The notes: generated by a model from the sequence alone, not told the origin. A DNA stretch of 64,000 nt from Gynuella sp050296195 (GCF_050296195.1 NZ_JBNKRB010000008.1), one strand, 5' to 3'; counted from the first letter of the stretch, positions 37,558-46,466 are shown. A program made the numbers and translations.

Positions 37558-37582
37558 GGAACAGGTGTTTAACACCTGTTCC
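37558..37582. repeat. Perfect 12-bp inverted repeat between symporter and downstream genes
   Basis: GGAACAGGTGTT and AACACCTGTTCC are exact reverse complements with one base between them. As RNA this is a tight hairpin 15 bases after the symporter stop. No T-run follows, so it could be an mRNA-stabilising or attenuating element, or a palindromic protein site. Confidence 0.65.
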
Positions 37583-37608
37583 CAACTTCCAACCCAGATG
37601 TAGACCTT

Positions 37609-38121
37609 ATGTTTAAAAATAAACACATTACAATCGCACTACTCATAGCCCCGTTTTTGGCAATCATCGCTTATTTCGCGACTGACCTGGCCATCGGAGA
37701 AAAGCCTCAGGCTGCCGTTGCCGGTCAGAGTTATAAGCTGGCTCCTAAATCAGATTGCCGCCATGAAAGCGGAAAATGTACATTGAAAAACGGCGACATT
37801 GAAATCGTCATTCGCGCTGACCAACAAGATACCGGTAGCTGGCTGTTCACACTCGATTCCAACATTGCACTGGAAGCCGCTGCACTGGTAATCGGCCCAT
37901 CAGAGGCTGAGCAAACGGTTCCGACCAATATGTCTCCGGTCGAGGAAGTCGAGACTAAGACCGCAATGCAAGTCTGGAGCCTTGAAGTACCACCATTTGA
38001 CAAGAGTAATGATGTAATGCGAGTGGCTGTTTCCGCAGGTGGTTCATTGTATTTTGTCGAAACCTCAGCTATTTTTTCGGAATTCATTACACCTTTCATG
38101 GAAACAGCGTCTTCCAAGTAA
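37609..38121 (+). CDS. Membrane-anchored protein of unknown function
   Basis: 170 residues. An N-terminal hydrophobic helix (ITIALLIAPFLAIIAYFATDL) serves as an uncleaved anchor, and the remaining roughly 135 residues, with two close Cys (SDCRHESGKC), would be periplasmic and mostly beta. No enzyme motif is seen. It lies between the symporter and the CBS/DUF294 gene, so it may sense or modulate the transporter; this is inference from position. Confidence 0.7.
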   Translation: MFKNKHITIALLIAPFLAIIAYFATDLAIGEKPQAAVAGQSYKLAPKSDCRHESGKCTLKNGDIEIVIRADQQDTGSWLFTLDSNIALEAAALVIGPSEAEQTVPTNMSPVEEVETKTAMQVWSLEVPPFDKSNDVMRVAVSAGGSLYFVETSAIFSEFITPFMETASSK

Positions 38122-38139
38122 CTGCACTGGAGACCGGAC

Positions 38140-40017
38140 ATGAGTGCAACCGTTGAAATTACTGAAGTTATCAGTTTTTTACAAAAAACACCGCCATTCC
38201 AGTTTCTGGATGGCAATGCACTGAAGCGAATCGCTTCTGGTCTTGAAGTCCAATATATTAAAGTAGAACAATCCACCGCGATTGAGACACCTGAAAGCGG
38301 ACCGGTCCTGCACATTATTCGTCGAGGTGCGTTTGAGATTCGCAGCCAGGAGGGCCTTCTGGTTGACCGCCTAGCTGATGGTGAGTGTTTCGGTATCTCC
38401 AGTATTCTGGAAAATAATCCTGAAGGCTTTACTGTTATCGCTCTGGAAGACAGCCTGGTCTACCGTCTGGACAGGAAAACATTCCAGACGATCGCCGACG
38501 ATTACCCAAGCTTTCTGAGTTATTTCACCAGTACCCGGGCAAACAGGCTGCGTAAGTTATTTGCAAGCCAGACTCACCCAACCATTACTCCGGCCATTCA
38601 TCTTTCCAATTCGGTAGATTCACTCATGTCCTCCGGACTGATTGCCACCGATATTGATAGCACCGTACAGGCTGTCGCAAAAAAAATGACAGCTGCCCGG
38701 GTCAGCTCGATCCTGATACTCGAAAACGAACAAATGATTGGGATATTAACCGACCGGGACCTGCGTTCTCGGGTGCTGGCCACTGCACTGCCGGCTGATA
38801 CTCCCGTTGGCGACATCATGACCCATGACCCCGTATATCTCTCTCAACAGGCCAGCATTATGGAGGCACTGCTGTTGATGAGTGAACGGGATATTCATCA
38901 TCTACCCATTATCAGTCATGATGCCAAGCCTATTGGCATGATAACTTCAACAGACTTACTACGTAACCAGCAACTCAGCCCTCTACTACTGGCATCAGAA
39001 ATCAGCCGGCAAACCAATGTCCCGGCGTTAATCAATACCTGTAAACGACTGCCTGCTCTGATAAACAACCTGGTAGTCACCAATATTTCTCCAGTAGATA
39101 TCGGCAGAGTATTGGCCACCATCTCCGATAATCTGATACAGCAATTGATCAAACTGGCCATGATGCAATATGGACAAGCGCCAATGGATTTTAATTTTCT
39201 GGTATTCGGGTCTCTGGCCCGCAGAGAGCAATCTCTTGGTAGCGACCAGGACAACGCATTGATGTTGGAAAATGAACCCAACGAACAGGAAGTGCACTAT
39301 TTCAATCGACTGGCACGGTTTGTCAGTGACGGTCTGCACCACTGTGGATTTCCCTATTGTCCTGGCAATATCATGGCAACCAATCCAACCTGGATGATGA
39401 GCCGACAACAATGGCAACGGCAGTTTAATTACTGGATTGAAAAGTCCACCCCAAAAGCACTATTGAATGCCTCTATTTTCTTTGATATCCGTTCCTCCTA
39501 CGGACCGGAGGAGCCGGCCAGACAGCTACAGGCAGAAACCCTGAATCATTGTCAAAAAAACAGTATTTTTCTGGCCACATTAACCAGAAATGCGCTGCGT
39601 TCCAGACCGCCGTTGGGGTTTTTCCGTAACCTGGTTCTGGAAAGCACGGGCGAACACAAAAATGAGCTGGATCTGAAACACAATGGTATTGCTCTGATTA
39701 ATGATCTGGCCAGGATCTATGGTCTCGCCACTGGAGAAACCTCGACCTCAACAATTGAGCGACTGCAGAATCTGGGCAATAAAAAAGCCATGTCGCAGGA
39801 AAATATTCATAACCTGCAGGACGCCTGGATGTTTCTTTCAGAACTCCGCCTGCAAACCCAACACGATCACTGGCAACAACACGGTAAAATCAGTGCTTAT
39901 CTTGATCCAACTCATCTGAGCCAGCTGGAAAGACGACACCTGAAAGCAACCTTCAAAGCCATTGCCAGCGCCCAGGATATGGCAAAAATCAGATTTGCCA
40001 ATGGTTTACCCTCCTAA
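38140..40017 (+). CDS. cNMP-binding / CBS-pair / DUF294 nucleotidyltransferase-like protein
   Basis: 625 residues. Residues 8-130 are a cyclic-nucleotide-binding fold (LHIIRRGAFEIRSQEGLLVD). Residues 165-290 are a CBS pair (VSSILILENEQMIGILTDRD and IHHLPIISHDAKPIGMITST). Residues about 330-625 are DUF294, with FLVFGSLARREQSLGSDQDN, the GS-x10-DxD nucleotidyltransferase site. Such proteins occur beside acetate permeases and are related to GlnD-like signal enzymes; ligand and target are unknown. Its stop overlaps the next start by one base. Confidence 0.9.
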   Translation: MSATVEITEVISFLQKTPPFQFLDGNALKRIASGLEVQYIKVEQSTAIETPESGPVLHIIRRGAFEIRSQEGLLVDRLADGECFGISSILENNPEGFTVIALEDSLVYRLDRKTFQTIADDYPSFLSYFTSTRANRLRKLFASQTHPTITPAIHLSNSVDSLMSSGLIATDIDSTVQAVAKKMTAARVSSILILENEQMIGILTDRDLRSRVLATALPADTPVGDIMTHDPVYLSQQASIMEALLLMSERDIHHLPIISHDAKPIGMITSTDLLRNQQLSPLLLASEISRQTNVPALINTCKRLPALINNLVVTNISPVDIGRVLATISDNLIQQLIKLAMMQYGQAPMDFNFLVFGSLARREQSLGSDQDNALMLENEPNEQEVHYFNRLARFVSDGLHHCGFPYCPGNIMATNPTWMMSRQQWQRQFNYWIEKSTPKALLNASIFFDIRSSYGPEEPARQLQAETLNHCQKNSIFLATLTRNALRSRPPLGFFRNLVLESTGEHKNELDLKHNGIALINDLARIYGLATGETSTSTIERLQNLGNKKAMSQENIHNLQDAWMFLSELRLQTQHDHWQQHGKISAYLDPTHLSQLERRHLKATFKAIASAQDMAKIRFANGLPS

Positions 40018-40676
40018 TGTTAATGGCACGTCTACGCACAAAGTTCTTCAACCAGACTCTGAATGCACTACATAACGAGCCATGGAACAATCAGAAATAT
40101 CTGGTACTGGATATGGAAACGACTGGGCTCAATGTGGCAACGGATCACCTTTTAAGCTTGGGATGGATTAGCATCGACGAAGGCACTATCAAGCTTTCGA
40201 CGGCACAATTGCTACTCGTCAATCACGGGGCGGTATCCAAAGATACTGTTGGTCTGCACATGATTACGGATCAAGACATCAATGATCAGGGCATACCAGT
40301 CAGAACTGCACTCGAATATCTGTACCAGGCGCTTCAGGGACGTTTACTGATTGTGCATCACGCACCAGTGGAAATAGGTTTTCTGACCAGACTCTGGCGT
40401 CAAATAGCCTTACCTTCCGTACAGATCAACCTGTTCGACACTCTATTATTTGAACGAATCCAAAAAAATAAAATCCAGGAATATGTCCGCGACGATGCTT
40501 TTAGACTGAACAACTGTCGCAAGCGTTATAACCTGCCGGAATACGGCGGGCACAATGCATTGACAGATGCGTTGGCAACAGCGGAGTTGTTTCTCGCACA
40601 GGTTGCTCATGTGAGAGCAGAGCCTACCATTGGCTACTTATTTAAAAATGCCGGCCTGACCATTCGACTGCCTTGA
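40017..40676 (+). CDS. DnaQ-like 3'-5' exonuclease (DEDDh type)
   Basis: 219 residues, starting at TAATG shared with the previous stop. LVLDMETTGLNVATDHLLSL gives Exo I DxE, VHHAPVEIGFL the Exo II region (Asp replaced by Glu), and HNALTDALATAEL the Exo III HxAxxD. This is the proofreading fold of the polymerase III epsilon family, but with no polymerase-binding tail. Orthologues follow the CBS/DUF294 gene in many gammaproteobacteria, where the role is unknown. Confidence 0.88.
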   Translation: MLMARLRTKFFNQTLNALHNEPWNNQKYLVLDMETTGLNVATDHLLSLGWISIDEGTIKLSTAQLLLVNHGAVSKDTVGLHMITDQDINDQGIPVRTALEYLYQALQGRLLIVHHAPVEIGFLTRLWRQIALPSVQINLFDTLLFERIQKNKIQEYVRDDAFRLNNCRKRYNLPEYGGHNALTDALATAELFLAQVAHVRAEPTIGYLFKNAGLTIRLP

Positions 40677-41077
40677 CACTGAATGCATCACATCTCATCA
40701 CTGTTACGCAAACCACCCCGACCATGAACTACGTTACTCCGTTTTAAATAGGAACTAAAATGACACATGCTGAGCAAAAGTAAGATTGCTACCGCTAAAT
40801 GCCTCAAGTAAAATGAAATTTCTATTCCATTTATGGAAACCTTGCCCATACACTCAACCTTGACTGGATTGATTCACTTGGCCATAAGGCTTTCTTTGTC
40901 CGGATAAATATGAAGAGACACATATATGTTTACTTTCTGACAACTGGTTTCAAAGGCGCAAAAAAGAAATCATGCTAAATATATTTAAAACTCCGAACCA
41001 AAATATAGCCCGCTAACAAATTAGTGACATTACCAGGCACTGGCGAAAGACCGCAGCATCATTTAAGAGAAGCATCT
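40677..41077. other. Control region of the rpiR-type regulator gene
   Basis: 401 bases with no supported gene. It contains the operator at 40815-40828 and an additional overlapping TTCC-N6-GGAA arrangement to 40838. A further 18 codons in frame before the chosen regulator start lack a ribosome-binding site. Confidence 0.6.
40815..40828. promoter_or_regulatory. Inositol-regulon operator, site 1 (before the regulator gene)
   Basis: GAAA-TTTCTA-TTCC, framed by T and A, fits the GRAA-N6-TTCC pattern repeated across the island. Its place 250 bases before the RpiR-type gene suggests autoregulation. A TTCC...GGAA inverted pair overlaps it on the right. Confidence 0.5.
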
Positions 41078-41959
41078 ATGAATCAAACTAACCTCCCCAA
41101 TACTCTGGAAGAATTGGAACAAACGATTGCAGAGCGCTATAACGATCTCAGCAAACGATTGCAACAGGTTGCACGTTATCTTACCGATCACCCCAGAGAT
41201 GTTGCTTTCGACACCGTTGCCTCTATTGCAACAAAAGCCAATGTAACCCCCTCAACACTGATCCGGTTTGCCAATGCCCTGGGATACCAGGGGTTCAGTG
41301 AAATGCAGCGTCTGTTTCGCAGTAAGCTTATTGATAATGCACCGAGCTACAGCGAACGTATTCGCATGGCGAGCCAGGAATACGGCCAATCAGATAACCC
41401 TTCACCGTTTCAGCTGTTACAGGAATTCACGACATCCAATGTCATCGCCCTTGATCACCTGAAACATGAAATGGAGGAAGAGAATCTGAATAAGGCGTTG
41501 GACATTCTGGAGAATGCCAGGTCAACTCATATCGTTGGGGTCCGGCGAGCCTTTGTCGTGGCATCGTACTTTGCCTACGCCTTACGGCATATAGAACACC
41601 ATGCTTACCTGGTCGATGGCATCGGAGGGATGTTTAAGGAACAAGCCCAGTCTATCGATGCCCAGGATGCAGTCATTGCCATCAGCTTCACCCCTTACGC
41701 CCAGGAAACTCTGGATGTCGCTCAAATCGCCATGAAAAAAGGTAGTCCATTGATTGTGATTACCGATAGTCCGCTCAGCCCATTGGCATTACAAGCCAGT
41801 GTCAGCCTGGTAGTGAAAGAAGCCCAAGTTCGCAGCTTCCGCTCCTTAACCTCATCTCTGTGCCTTGCACAAACACTCTCGATCGGTCTTGCCTATCGTC
41901 TACAGGCCAACAACAAACTGGATGGCAGCAAACACATCGCGGCTCCGGATGGGGCCTGA
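41078..41959 (+). CDS. iolR: RpiR-family transcriptional regulator, probable inositol repressor
   Basis: 293 residues from the ATG at 41078, preceded by AAGAGAAG. Residues 10-85 are the RpiR helix-turn-helix domain (VASIATKANVTPSTLIRFANAL is split as VASIATKANVT and PSTLIRFANAL). Residues 125-260 form a SIS sugar-isomerase fold (THIVGVRRAFVVASYFAYAL, DAVIAISFTPYAQETLD) that binds a sugar or inositol-derived phosphate. In rhizobia and enteric bacteria RpiR-type IolR represses iol genes; here it borders the importer and iol genes, and matching operators occur before them. Symbol by context. Confidence 0.8.
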   Translation: MNQTNLPNTLEELEQTIAERYNDLSKRLQQVARYLTDHPRDVAFDTVASIATKANVTPSTLIRFANALGYQGFSEMQRLFRSKLIDNAPSYSERIRMASQEYGQSDNPSPFQLLQEFTTSNVIALDHLKHEMEEENLNKALDILENARSTHIVGVRRAFVVASYFAYALRHIEHHAYLVDGIGGMFKEQAQSIDAQDAVIAISFTPYAQETLDVAQIAMKKGSPLIVITDSPLSPLALQASVSLVVKEAQVRSFRSLTSSLCLAQTLSIGLAYRLQANNKLDGSKHIAAPDGA

Positions 41960-42018
41960 AACGACCTTAGAGCTGACACAAATCGCCAGATAAACTCAAC
42001 CTCCCCCCTGCACTCACA

Positions 42019-42298
42019 GGATGACCGCCACGGATGGTGGAAATGCAGAATGTGTCGGGAACAAATAGTTTGCGAGTCCTTTCCTGGACGTACCCCGCTC
42101 CTACGCATCCATGCGCTCGCGGATGACCGCCACGGATGGTGGAAATGCAGAATGTGTCGGGAACAAATAGTCTGCGAGTCCTTCCCTGGACGTACCCCGC
42201 TCCTGCGCATCCATGCGCTCGCGGGATTGGTCCTTCCCTGGACGTACCCCGCTCCCGCGCATCCATGCGCTCGCGGGATTGGTCCTTCCCTGGACGTA
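42019..42298. repeat. Tandem intergenic repeat: two 102-bp units, one 52-bp unit, one partial
   Basis: Units start at 42019 and 42121 (period 102, only a few substitutions); they share a right part, CCTGGACGTACCCCGCTCC followed by the palindrome-like GCGCATCCATGCGC and TCGCG. A shortened 52-bp unit begins at 42224 with GGATTGGTCC in place of the left part, and a 23-bp fragment of it at 42276. The GCGCAT-CC-ATGCGC dyad recurs in every full unit. No spacers as in CRISPR and no transposase. Confidence 0.9.
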
Positions 42299-42319
42299 AA
42301 AAAGCCGCTGTACGCGGCT
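42298..42319 (-). terminator. Rho-independent terminator of the inositol importer operon
   Basis: On the minus strand AGCCGC pairs with GCGGCT around a 5-base loop and is followed by six T residues. It lies 25 bases past the permease stop and directly beside the repeat array. Confidence 0.85.
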
Positions 42320-42343
42320 GAAGTTTATCGCTCGAAAAAACAA

Positions 42344-43381
42344 TCAGGTCGTTTTGCGACGCTTGTTTTGTCGACGTTGGTCAACCACTACTGCTGCAAC
42401 AATGATGACTCCTTTAATAATGTCCTGATAATATGCATCAATCCTAAGGAAAGTGAAACCGGACAACATCACCCCCAGGATTAAGGCTCCAATTACAGTA
42501 CCCATAATCCGGCCACGACCACCGGACAAGGACACTCCACCGATGACCGATGCAGCAATTGCATCTAGTTCGTACATTAATCCCATTCCCGCCTGAGCAG
42601 TTTTTATCCGTGCAATCGCTACCATCGCAGCCAACCCCGTAAGCAGTCCCGCAATGGCATATATCTTAATCAAGTGCATGTCGATGTTGATGCCGGACAC
42701 GCGTGCAGCCTGTTCGTTAGCACCTATTGCATAGGTGAATTTTCCGTAACGGGTATAACGCATCACAATATGAAAAATAACTGCAACACATAGAAACACC
42801 ACGACGGGCATCCAACGACTTAAGCCATTACCCAACACAGCAAAGCTTTCTGTAAATCCGGATACCGGACTACCATCGGTATACCATCTGGCTACGCCAC
42901 GGGCGCTGACCATCATGCCCAATGTTGCAATAAATGGTGGGATTTTGGTTTTGGTAATCAACACGCCACTGACCAGACCAGCCAACCCACCGACAGCTAT
43001 ACCCACCAGTATTGGCACAATAAACGGCAGGTCGGTCAGCGCAGGATTAATCACTTTGGGCCACTTGGCAGTCTGCGCAAAGGTTGCAGCAATCATTCCG
43101 CTCATTGCGACGACAGAACCCGAGGACAAATCAATCCCACCGGTAATAATTACCTGAGTCACACCAATCGCAATAATACCAATGACGGATACTTGCAGAA
43201 TAATAATCTGTAAACGCGCCACGTTGGTCAGGAAGCTCTGACCCACAAAAATCCACCCAAGTATTTCAAAAAGCACTGCAATGCCAATTAAAACCAGAAA
43301 AATGTTAAATTCCGGAGGAATGCGCCTCTTAGTTGCCAGATCCAATGTTTCCATACTGGCAGCAGCTGATTTAGTTACCAT
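42344..43381 (-). CDS. Inositol/ribose-type ABC transporter permease
   Basis: 345 residues with about ten membrane helices. GGIDLSSGSVVAMSGMIAA and GANEQAARVSGINI are the RbsC-type signatures, and SVIGGVSLSGGRGRIMGTVI the EAA-like loop that contacts the ATPase. Together with the two genes upstream it forms a CUT2-class importer. GAGAGG precedes the ATG by seven bases. The surrounding iol genes and shared operators point to myo-inositol as substrate (IatP-like). Confidence 0.9.
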   Translation of the reverse strand: MVTKSAAASMETLDLATKRRIPPEFNIFLVLIGIAVLFEILGWIFVGQSFLTNVARLQIIILQVSVIGIIAIGVTQVIITGGIDLSSGSVVAMSGMIAATFAQTAKWPKVINPALTDLPFIVPILVGIAVGGLAGLVSGVLITKTKIPPFIATLGMMVSARGVARWYTDGSPVSGFTESFAVLGNGLSRWMPVVVFLCVAVIFHIVMRYTRYGKFTYAIGANEQAARVSGINIDMHLIKIYAIAGLLTGLAAMVAIARIKTAQAGMGLMYELDAIAASVIGGVSLSGGRGRIMGTVIGALILGVMLSGFTFLRIDAYYQDIIKGVIIVAAVVVDQRRQNKRRKTT

Positions 43382-43432
43382 AATTACCTCTCTATTCTTT
43401 CGGAATCCACCTGCATATGTATTCGATGGTAT

Positions 43433-44980
43433 TTACTTTGCGGCCAAATCCATCACACTGACCTGATCTGCCTCATCACGGTTCAGTATTCCTGTCACTC
43501 TGCCTTCATGCATAACGACTATTCTGTCACTCATACCCAACACTTCTGGTAATTCGGAGGAAATCATAATGACTGCCACCCCCTTACGAACCAGCTGAGT
43601 CACCAGCGTATGAATTTCTGCCTTAGCACCAACATCAATGCCACGCGTTGGTTCATCCAGAATCAGAATTCTCGGATTAGTCAGCAACCACCGGGCAATC
43701 AACACTTTCTGTTGATTTCCTCCAGACAGGTTTTCTATACATTCCTGCATGGTCGGTGTTTTAATTCTCAGTTTCCTGCTCATTTCCTGGCTGGCTTCTT
43801 CGACAGCGTGCTCTGCTACAAAACCATGGTTAACATAGTTCTCATGCAATACGGGCAATTGAATATTTTCCTGGACATCCAGCGACAGAAAGCAGCCGGT
43901 CTGCTTGCGATCTTCCGTCAAAAATGCCATTCCAAGCTTGATGGCATCGTTGGGGGATTTAATGGATACCGGCTTGCCTTCAATGATAATCTCGCCGCGG
44001 TTGGCAGGAGTAACACCAAATAATGCTTCAGCAACATTGGAACGTCCGGACCCAACCAATCCGGCAAAGCCTAGAATCTCACCAGCGCGCACATCAAATG
44101 ACACATCGGAAAAGACACCCTCCAGTGTCAGATTTTTAACCGACAACACAACATCACCCATTTCCACTTCTTCTTTTGGAAACATTTGAGTGACATCACG
44201 CCCCACCATCATACGAATAATGTCATCACGTGTGACATCACTGGCAGCATGTGTCGCCACATACTGACCATCACGAAACACTGAAAACTCATCCGCAATT
44301 TCAAACAACTCACTCATCTTGTGAGTGATGTATACAATGCCAATTCCGCGTTCACGCAGACCATGAATAATAGTAAAGAGGTGCTCCACCTCGTTTTCAG
44401 TCAGCGCGGATGTCGGCTCATCCATGATGAGGACATCGGAATTAAACGATACTGCTTTTGCAATTTCGACCATCTGCCGATTGGCAACAGTCAGATCTTT
44501 AATTTCGGCATCTGGGTGAATATTGATATTCAGCTCGGAGAGAAGCTCAATTGTCTTGCGCCGCATCTCTTGGTGATCAATTAATCCCATAGAATTTTTA
44601 GGTTCGCGACGAATCCAGATGTTTTCTGCAACCGTCATGTAGTCCATCAGTAACAATTCCTGGTGGATCATCGCAATGCCAGCTTCCTGTGCTGCCAGGG
44701 GTGTGGCTAGATATACCGGCTCTCCACGCAGACGAACTTCACCTTTGTCCGGATGATAAATTCCGGCAATGATTTTCATCAGAGTGGACTTACCCGCTCC
44801 ATTTTCTCCCATCAGAGCATGTACAGTACCAGGCCTGACACGAAGCGAGACATTATCCAATGCAACGACACCGGGAAATTCCTTACGGGCGTTGATAACT
44901 TCAAGTACATATTTATAAGGGTGCGACTGAGTTTCTGTCACATCGGCAGGCAGGTTTTCTACTCGTGATGCGCTGACCAT
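43433..44980 (-). CDS. ABC transporter ATP-binding protein, RbsA/IatA-like, two ATPase domains
   Basis: 515 residues from the ATG at 44980, with GGAGGTG eight bases ahead; the longer frame to 45004 is not preferred. Domain 1 (about 25-255) has MGENGAGKSTLMKII, then VANRQMVEIAKAV in place of the usual LSGGQ, and VLIMDEPTSAL. Domain 2 (about 275-510) has GLVGSGRSNVAEALFG, a degenerate P-loop, and NLSGGNQQKVLIARWL with ILILDEPTRGID. This is the duplicated CUT2 sugar ATPase pattern. Peripheral on the inner membrane. Confidence 0.93.
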   Translation of the reverse strand: MVSASRVENLPADVTETQSHPYKYVLEVINARKEFPGVVALDNVSLRVRPGTVHALMGENGAGKSTLMKIIAGIYHPDKGEVRLRGEPVYLATPLAAQEAGIAMIHQELLLMDYMTVAENIWIRREPKNSMGLIDHQEMRRKTIELLSELNINIHPDAEIKDLTVANRQMVEIAKAVSFNSDVLIMDEPTSALTENEVEHLFTIIHGLRERGIGIVYITHKMSELFEIADEFSVFRDGQYVATHAASDVTRDDIIRMMVGRDVTQMFPKEEVEMGDVVLSVKNLTLEGVFSDVSFDVRAGEILGFAGLVGSGRSNVAEALFGVTPANRGEIIIEGKPVSIKSPNDAIKLGMAFLTEDRKQTGCFLSLDVQENIQLPVLHENYVNHGFVAEHAVEEASQEMSRKLRIKTPTMQECIENLSGGNQQKVLIARWLLTNPRILILDEPTRGIDVGAKAEIHTLVTQLVRKGVAVIMISSELPEVLGMSDRIVVMHEGRVTGILNRDEADQVSVMDLAAK

Positions 44981-45096
44981 AACGCAACACCTCCACGTTA
45001 GCAAAACTCAAAATTGAACAATATCAATGCAAATTGCCGTGTCTTATAGAAAGACAGCAAGAAAAAGATAATGGGTTATTTTCAGTGTATTCCGGC

Positions 45097-45130
45097 ACTC
45101 AATCATCTTCACAACTGAAGATGATTGAGT
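45097..45130 (-). repeat. Perfect 14-bp hairpin between binding-protein and ATPase genes
   Basis: ACTCAATCATCTTC and GAAGATGATTGAGT are exact reverse complements around a 6-base loop. It begins 12 bases past the stop of the binding-protein gene and lacks a T-run. Such stem-loops after the first gene of importer operons commonly protect the binding-protein mRNA, so that this protein is made in excess over the ATPase and permease. Confidence 0.8.
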
Positions 45131-45142
45131 TTCCATATGAAC

Positions 45143-46084
45143 TTAATTCATAAACTCGTTCATATTAGACGGTACAACCAGTTTGAATGGTACCCAGACC
45201 TTTTGATCGACATCTTCGCCCTCTGCCAGTTTAACAGCAGTATCAATGGCACCTTTGCCCTGACCCGCAGCATCCTGGAACACCGTGACATCAAGATCAC
45301 CGGCTTTCATCGCAGCAAGCGCATCCGCAGTCGCATCAATGCCTGCAACAACTACTTTGTCCATTGGCCGTCCAGCCGCTTTCAGGGCCTGAATTGCACC
45401 GATGGCCATTTCGTCATTGTTGGAAATAACAGCATCAAATTTCAAACCGGCAGACAACCAGTTAGTCATCAGATCATTACCTTTGGTACGTGACCATTCG
45501 GCGGTTTGCTCTTCAATGATCTCAAGACCTGAACACTCGGGAGTCGCGATGACATCATGGATGTCTTTGGTACGTTGAATGGCAGCCTGGTTTGACAGTT
45601 CTCCCATCATGACCACAACCTTACCTTTACCTCCCAGAAGACGGCAGACCTCTTTGGTTTGAAGAGTCCCTGAATCCGTTTCATTGGAGGCCACAAAAGC
45701 CTGATTGTCTGGCAACATTTCAAGATTGATAGGCTGACGGTTCACATAAACCAGAGGAATACCTGCACTAGAGGCATCGTCACTCATTGACACCGTTGCA
45801 TCAGTATCCACGGGGTTTACGATAATCGCGTCAACACCGGAAGCTATAAAGTTCTGTATTTGGTTAAGTTGTTGCCCTACTTCGTTTTTCGCGTCTTCCA
45901 CTTGCAGAGATACGCCAGCCTCATCAGCATAGTTCTCCATCCCCTTACGCAGGACAGTCAGGAAGTTGTCATCGAATAACGCCATGGAAACGCCAATTTT
46001 TAACTCCTTGGCATAAGCGGGACCTGCCAGTAGTGAAGTTGCGATTGCAGTTGTGGCTAAAGCAGCTAAAGCTATTTTTTTCAT
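45143..46084 (-). CDS. Periplasmic sugar/inositol-binding protein (RbsB/IbpA-like)
   Basis: 313 residues. Signal peptide residues 1-25 (KKIALAALATTAIATSLL, cut after AYA). The mature part is a two-lobe type I binding protein: LKIGVSMALFDDNFLTVL, NFIASGVDAIIVNPVDTDA, AFVASNETDSGTLQT, ISNNDEMAIGAIQALKAAG and VAGIDATADALAAM. It would capture inositol in the periplasm and pass it to the permease. AGAGGAG precedes the start. First gene of the operon, facing a 750-base control region with several operators. A close paralogue lies at 57243. Confidence 0.92.
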   Translation of the reverse strand: MKKIALAALATTAIATSLLAGPAYAKELKIGVSMALFDDNFLTVLRKGMENYADEAGVSLQVEDAKNEVGQQLNQIQNFIASGVDAIIVNPVDTDATVSMSDDASSAGIPLVYVNRQPINLEMLPDNQAFVASNETDSGTLQTKEVCRLLGGKGKVVVMMGELSNQAAIQRTKDIHDVIATPECSGLEIIEEQTAEWSRTKGNDLMTNWLSAGLKFDAVISNNDEMAIGAIQALKAAGRPMDKVVVAGIDATADALAAMKAGDLDVTVFQDAAGQGKGAIDTAVKLAEGEDVDQKVWVPFKLVVPSNMNEFMN

Positions 46085-46268
46085 TTATTTTTAACTCCTC
46101 TGGGTGAATGCCCGGTTGCATTCTATTATTTTTATTAATACCGGAAGGAGTCCAACATGGAGCTATCGAACCCCCTCGCTTCTCTATCTTCAACTAAGTG
46201 ACTGAAGTCACTCTGAACGAGTGATCAGGATCAGTCCAGTTTATATAGCAAGCCTTTAAGTTAGACCA

Positions 46269-46298
46269 TGGAAAATTGGTTGTAGAAATTATTTTCCA
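46269..46298. promoter_or_regulatory. Inositol-regulon operator region, site 2 (importer)
   Basis: TGGAAAAT and ATTTTCCA are perfect 8-bp inverted arms 14 bases apart. The right half also forms AGAA-ATTATT-TTCC (46284-46297), the recurring operator. It lies about 185-215 bases before the binding-protein start, near the likely promoter. Confidence 0.5.
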
Positions 46299-46312
46299 TA
46301 TTTCCAACTTAC

Positions 46313-46326
46313 AGAATATATATTCC
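46313..46326. promoter_or_regulatory. Inositol-regulon operator, site 3 (importer/iolI gap)
   Basis: AGAA-TATATA-TTCC, 29 bases to the right of the core of site 2 (close to three helical turns), which would let two repressor dimers bind the same DNA face. Confidence 0.55.
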
Positions 46327-46452
46327 ATATTGCGTTCGATTTACTATCTTGTCAACACTGAAAGCAACAACAAGGATTATCTCAAGCGAACGAATTCATT
46401 ATAGTCCCTGAAATTCTCATTTTGGAATTTATTTTTTAAAAAAAAACAATAT

Positions 46453-46466
46453 GAAACGTAAATTCC
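46453..46466. promoter_or_regulatory. Inositol-regulon operator, site 4 (importer/iolI gap)
   Basis: GAAA-CGTAAA-TTCC with outer T and A, matching the GRAA-N6-TTCC pattern. Confidence 0.5.

Larger units (their letters stand above)
41960..42343. other. Intergenic region holding a repeat array and a terminator
   Basis: 384 bases between convergent iolR and the permease gene, almost filled by the repeat at 42019-42298 and the minus-strand terminator at 42298-42319. Frames that cross the repeats on both strands give low-complexity peptides and are not considered genes. Confidence 0.7.

Noticed and set aside
42019..42298. CRISPR array
   Set aside because: The units are 102 and 52 bp and directly adjoining, with no unique spacers and no cas genes nearby.
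41893..42484. Reading frames on both strands across the repeat array
   Set aside because: They consist of repeated low-complexity peptides and overlap the ends of real genes; no ribosome-binding sites.
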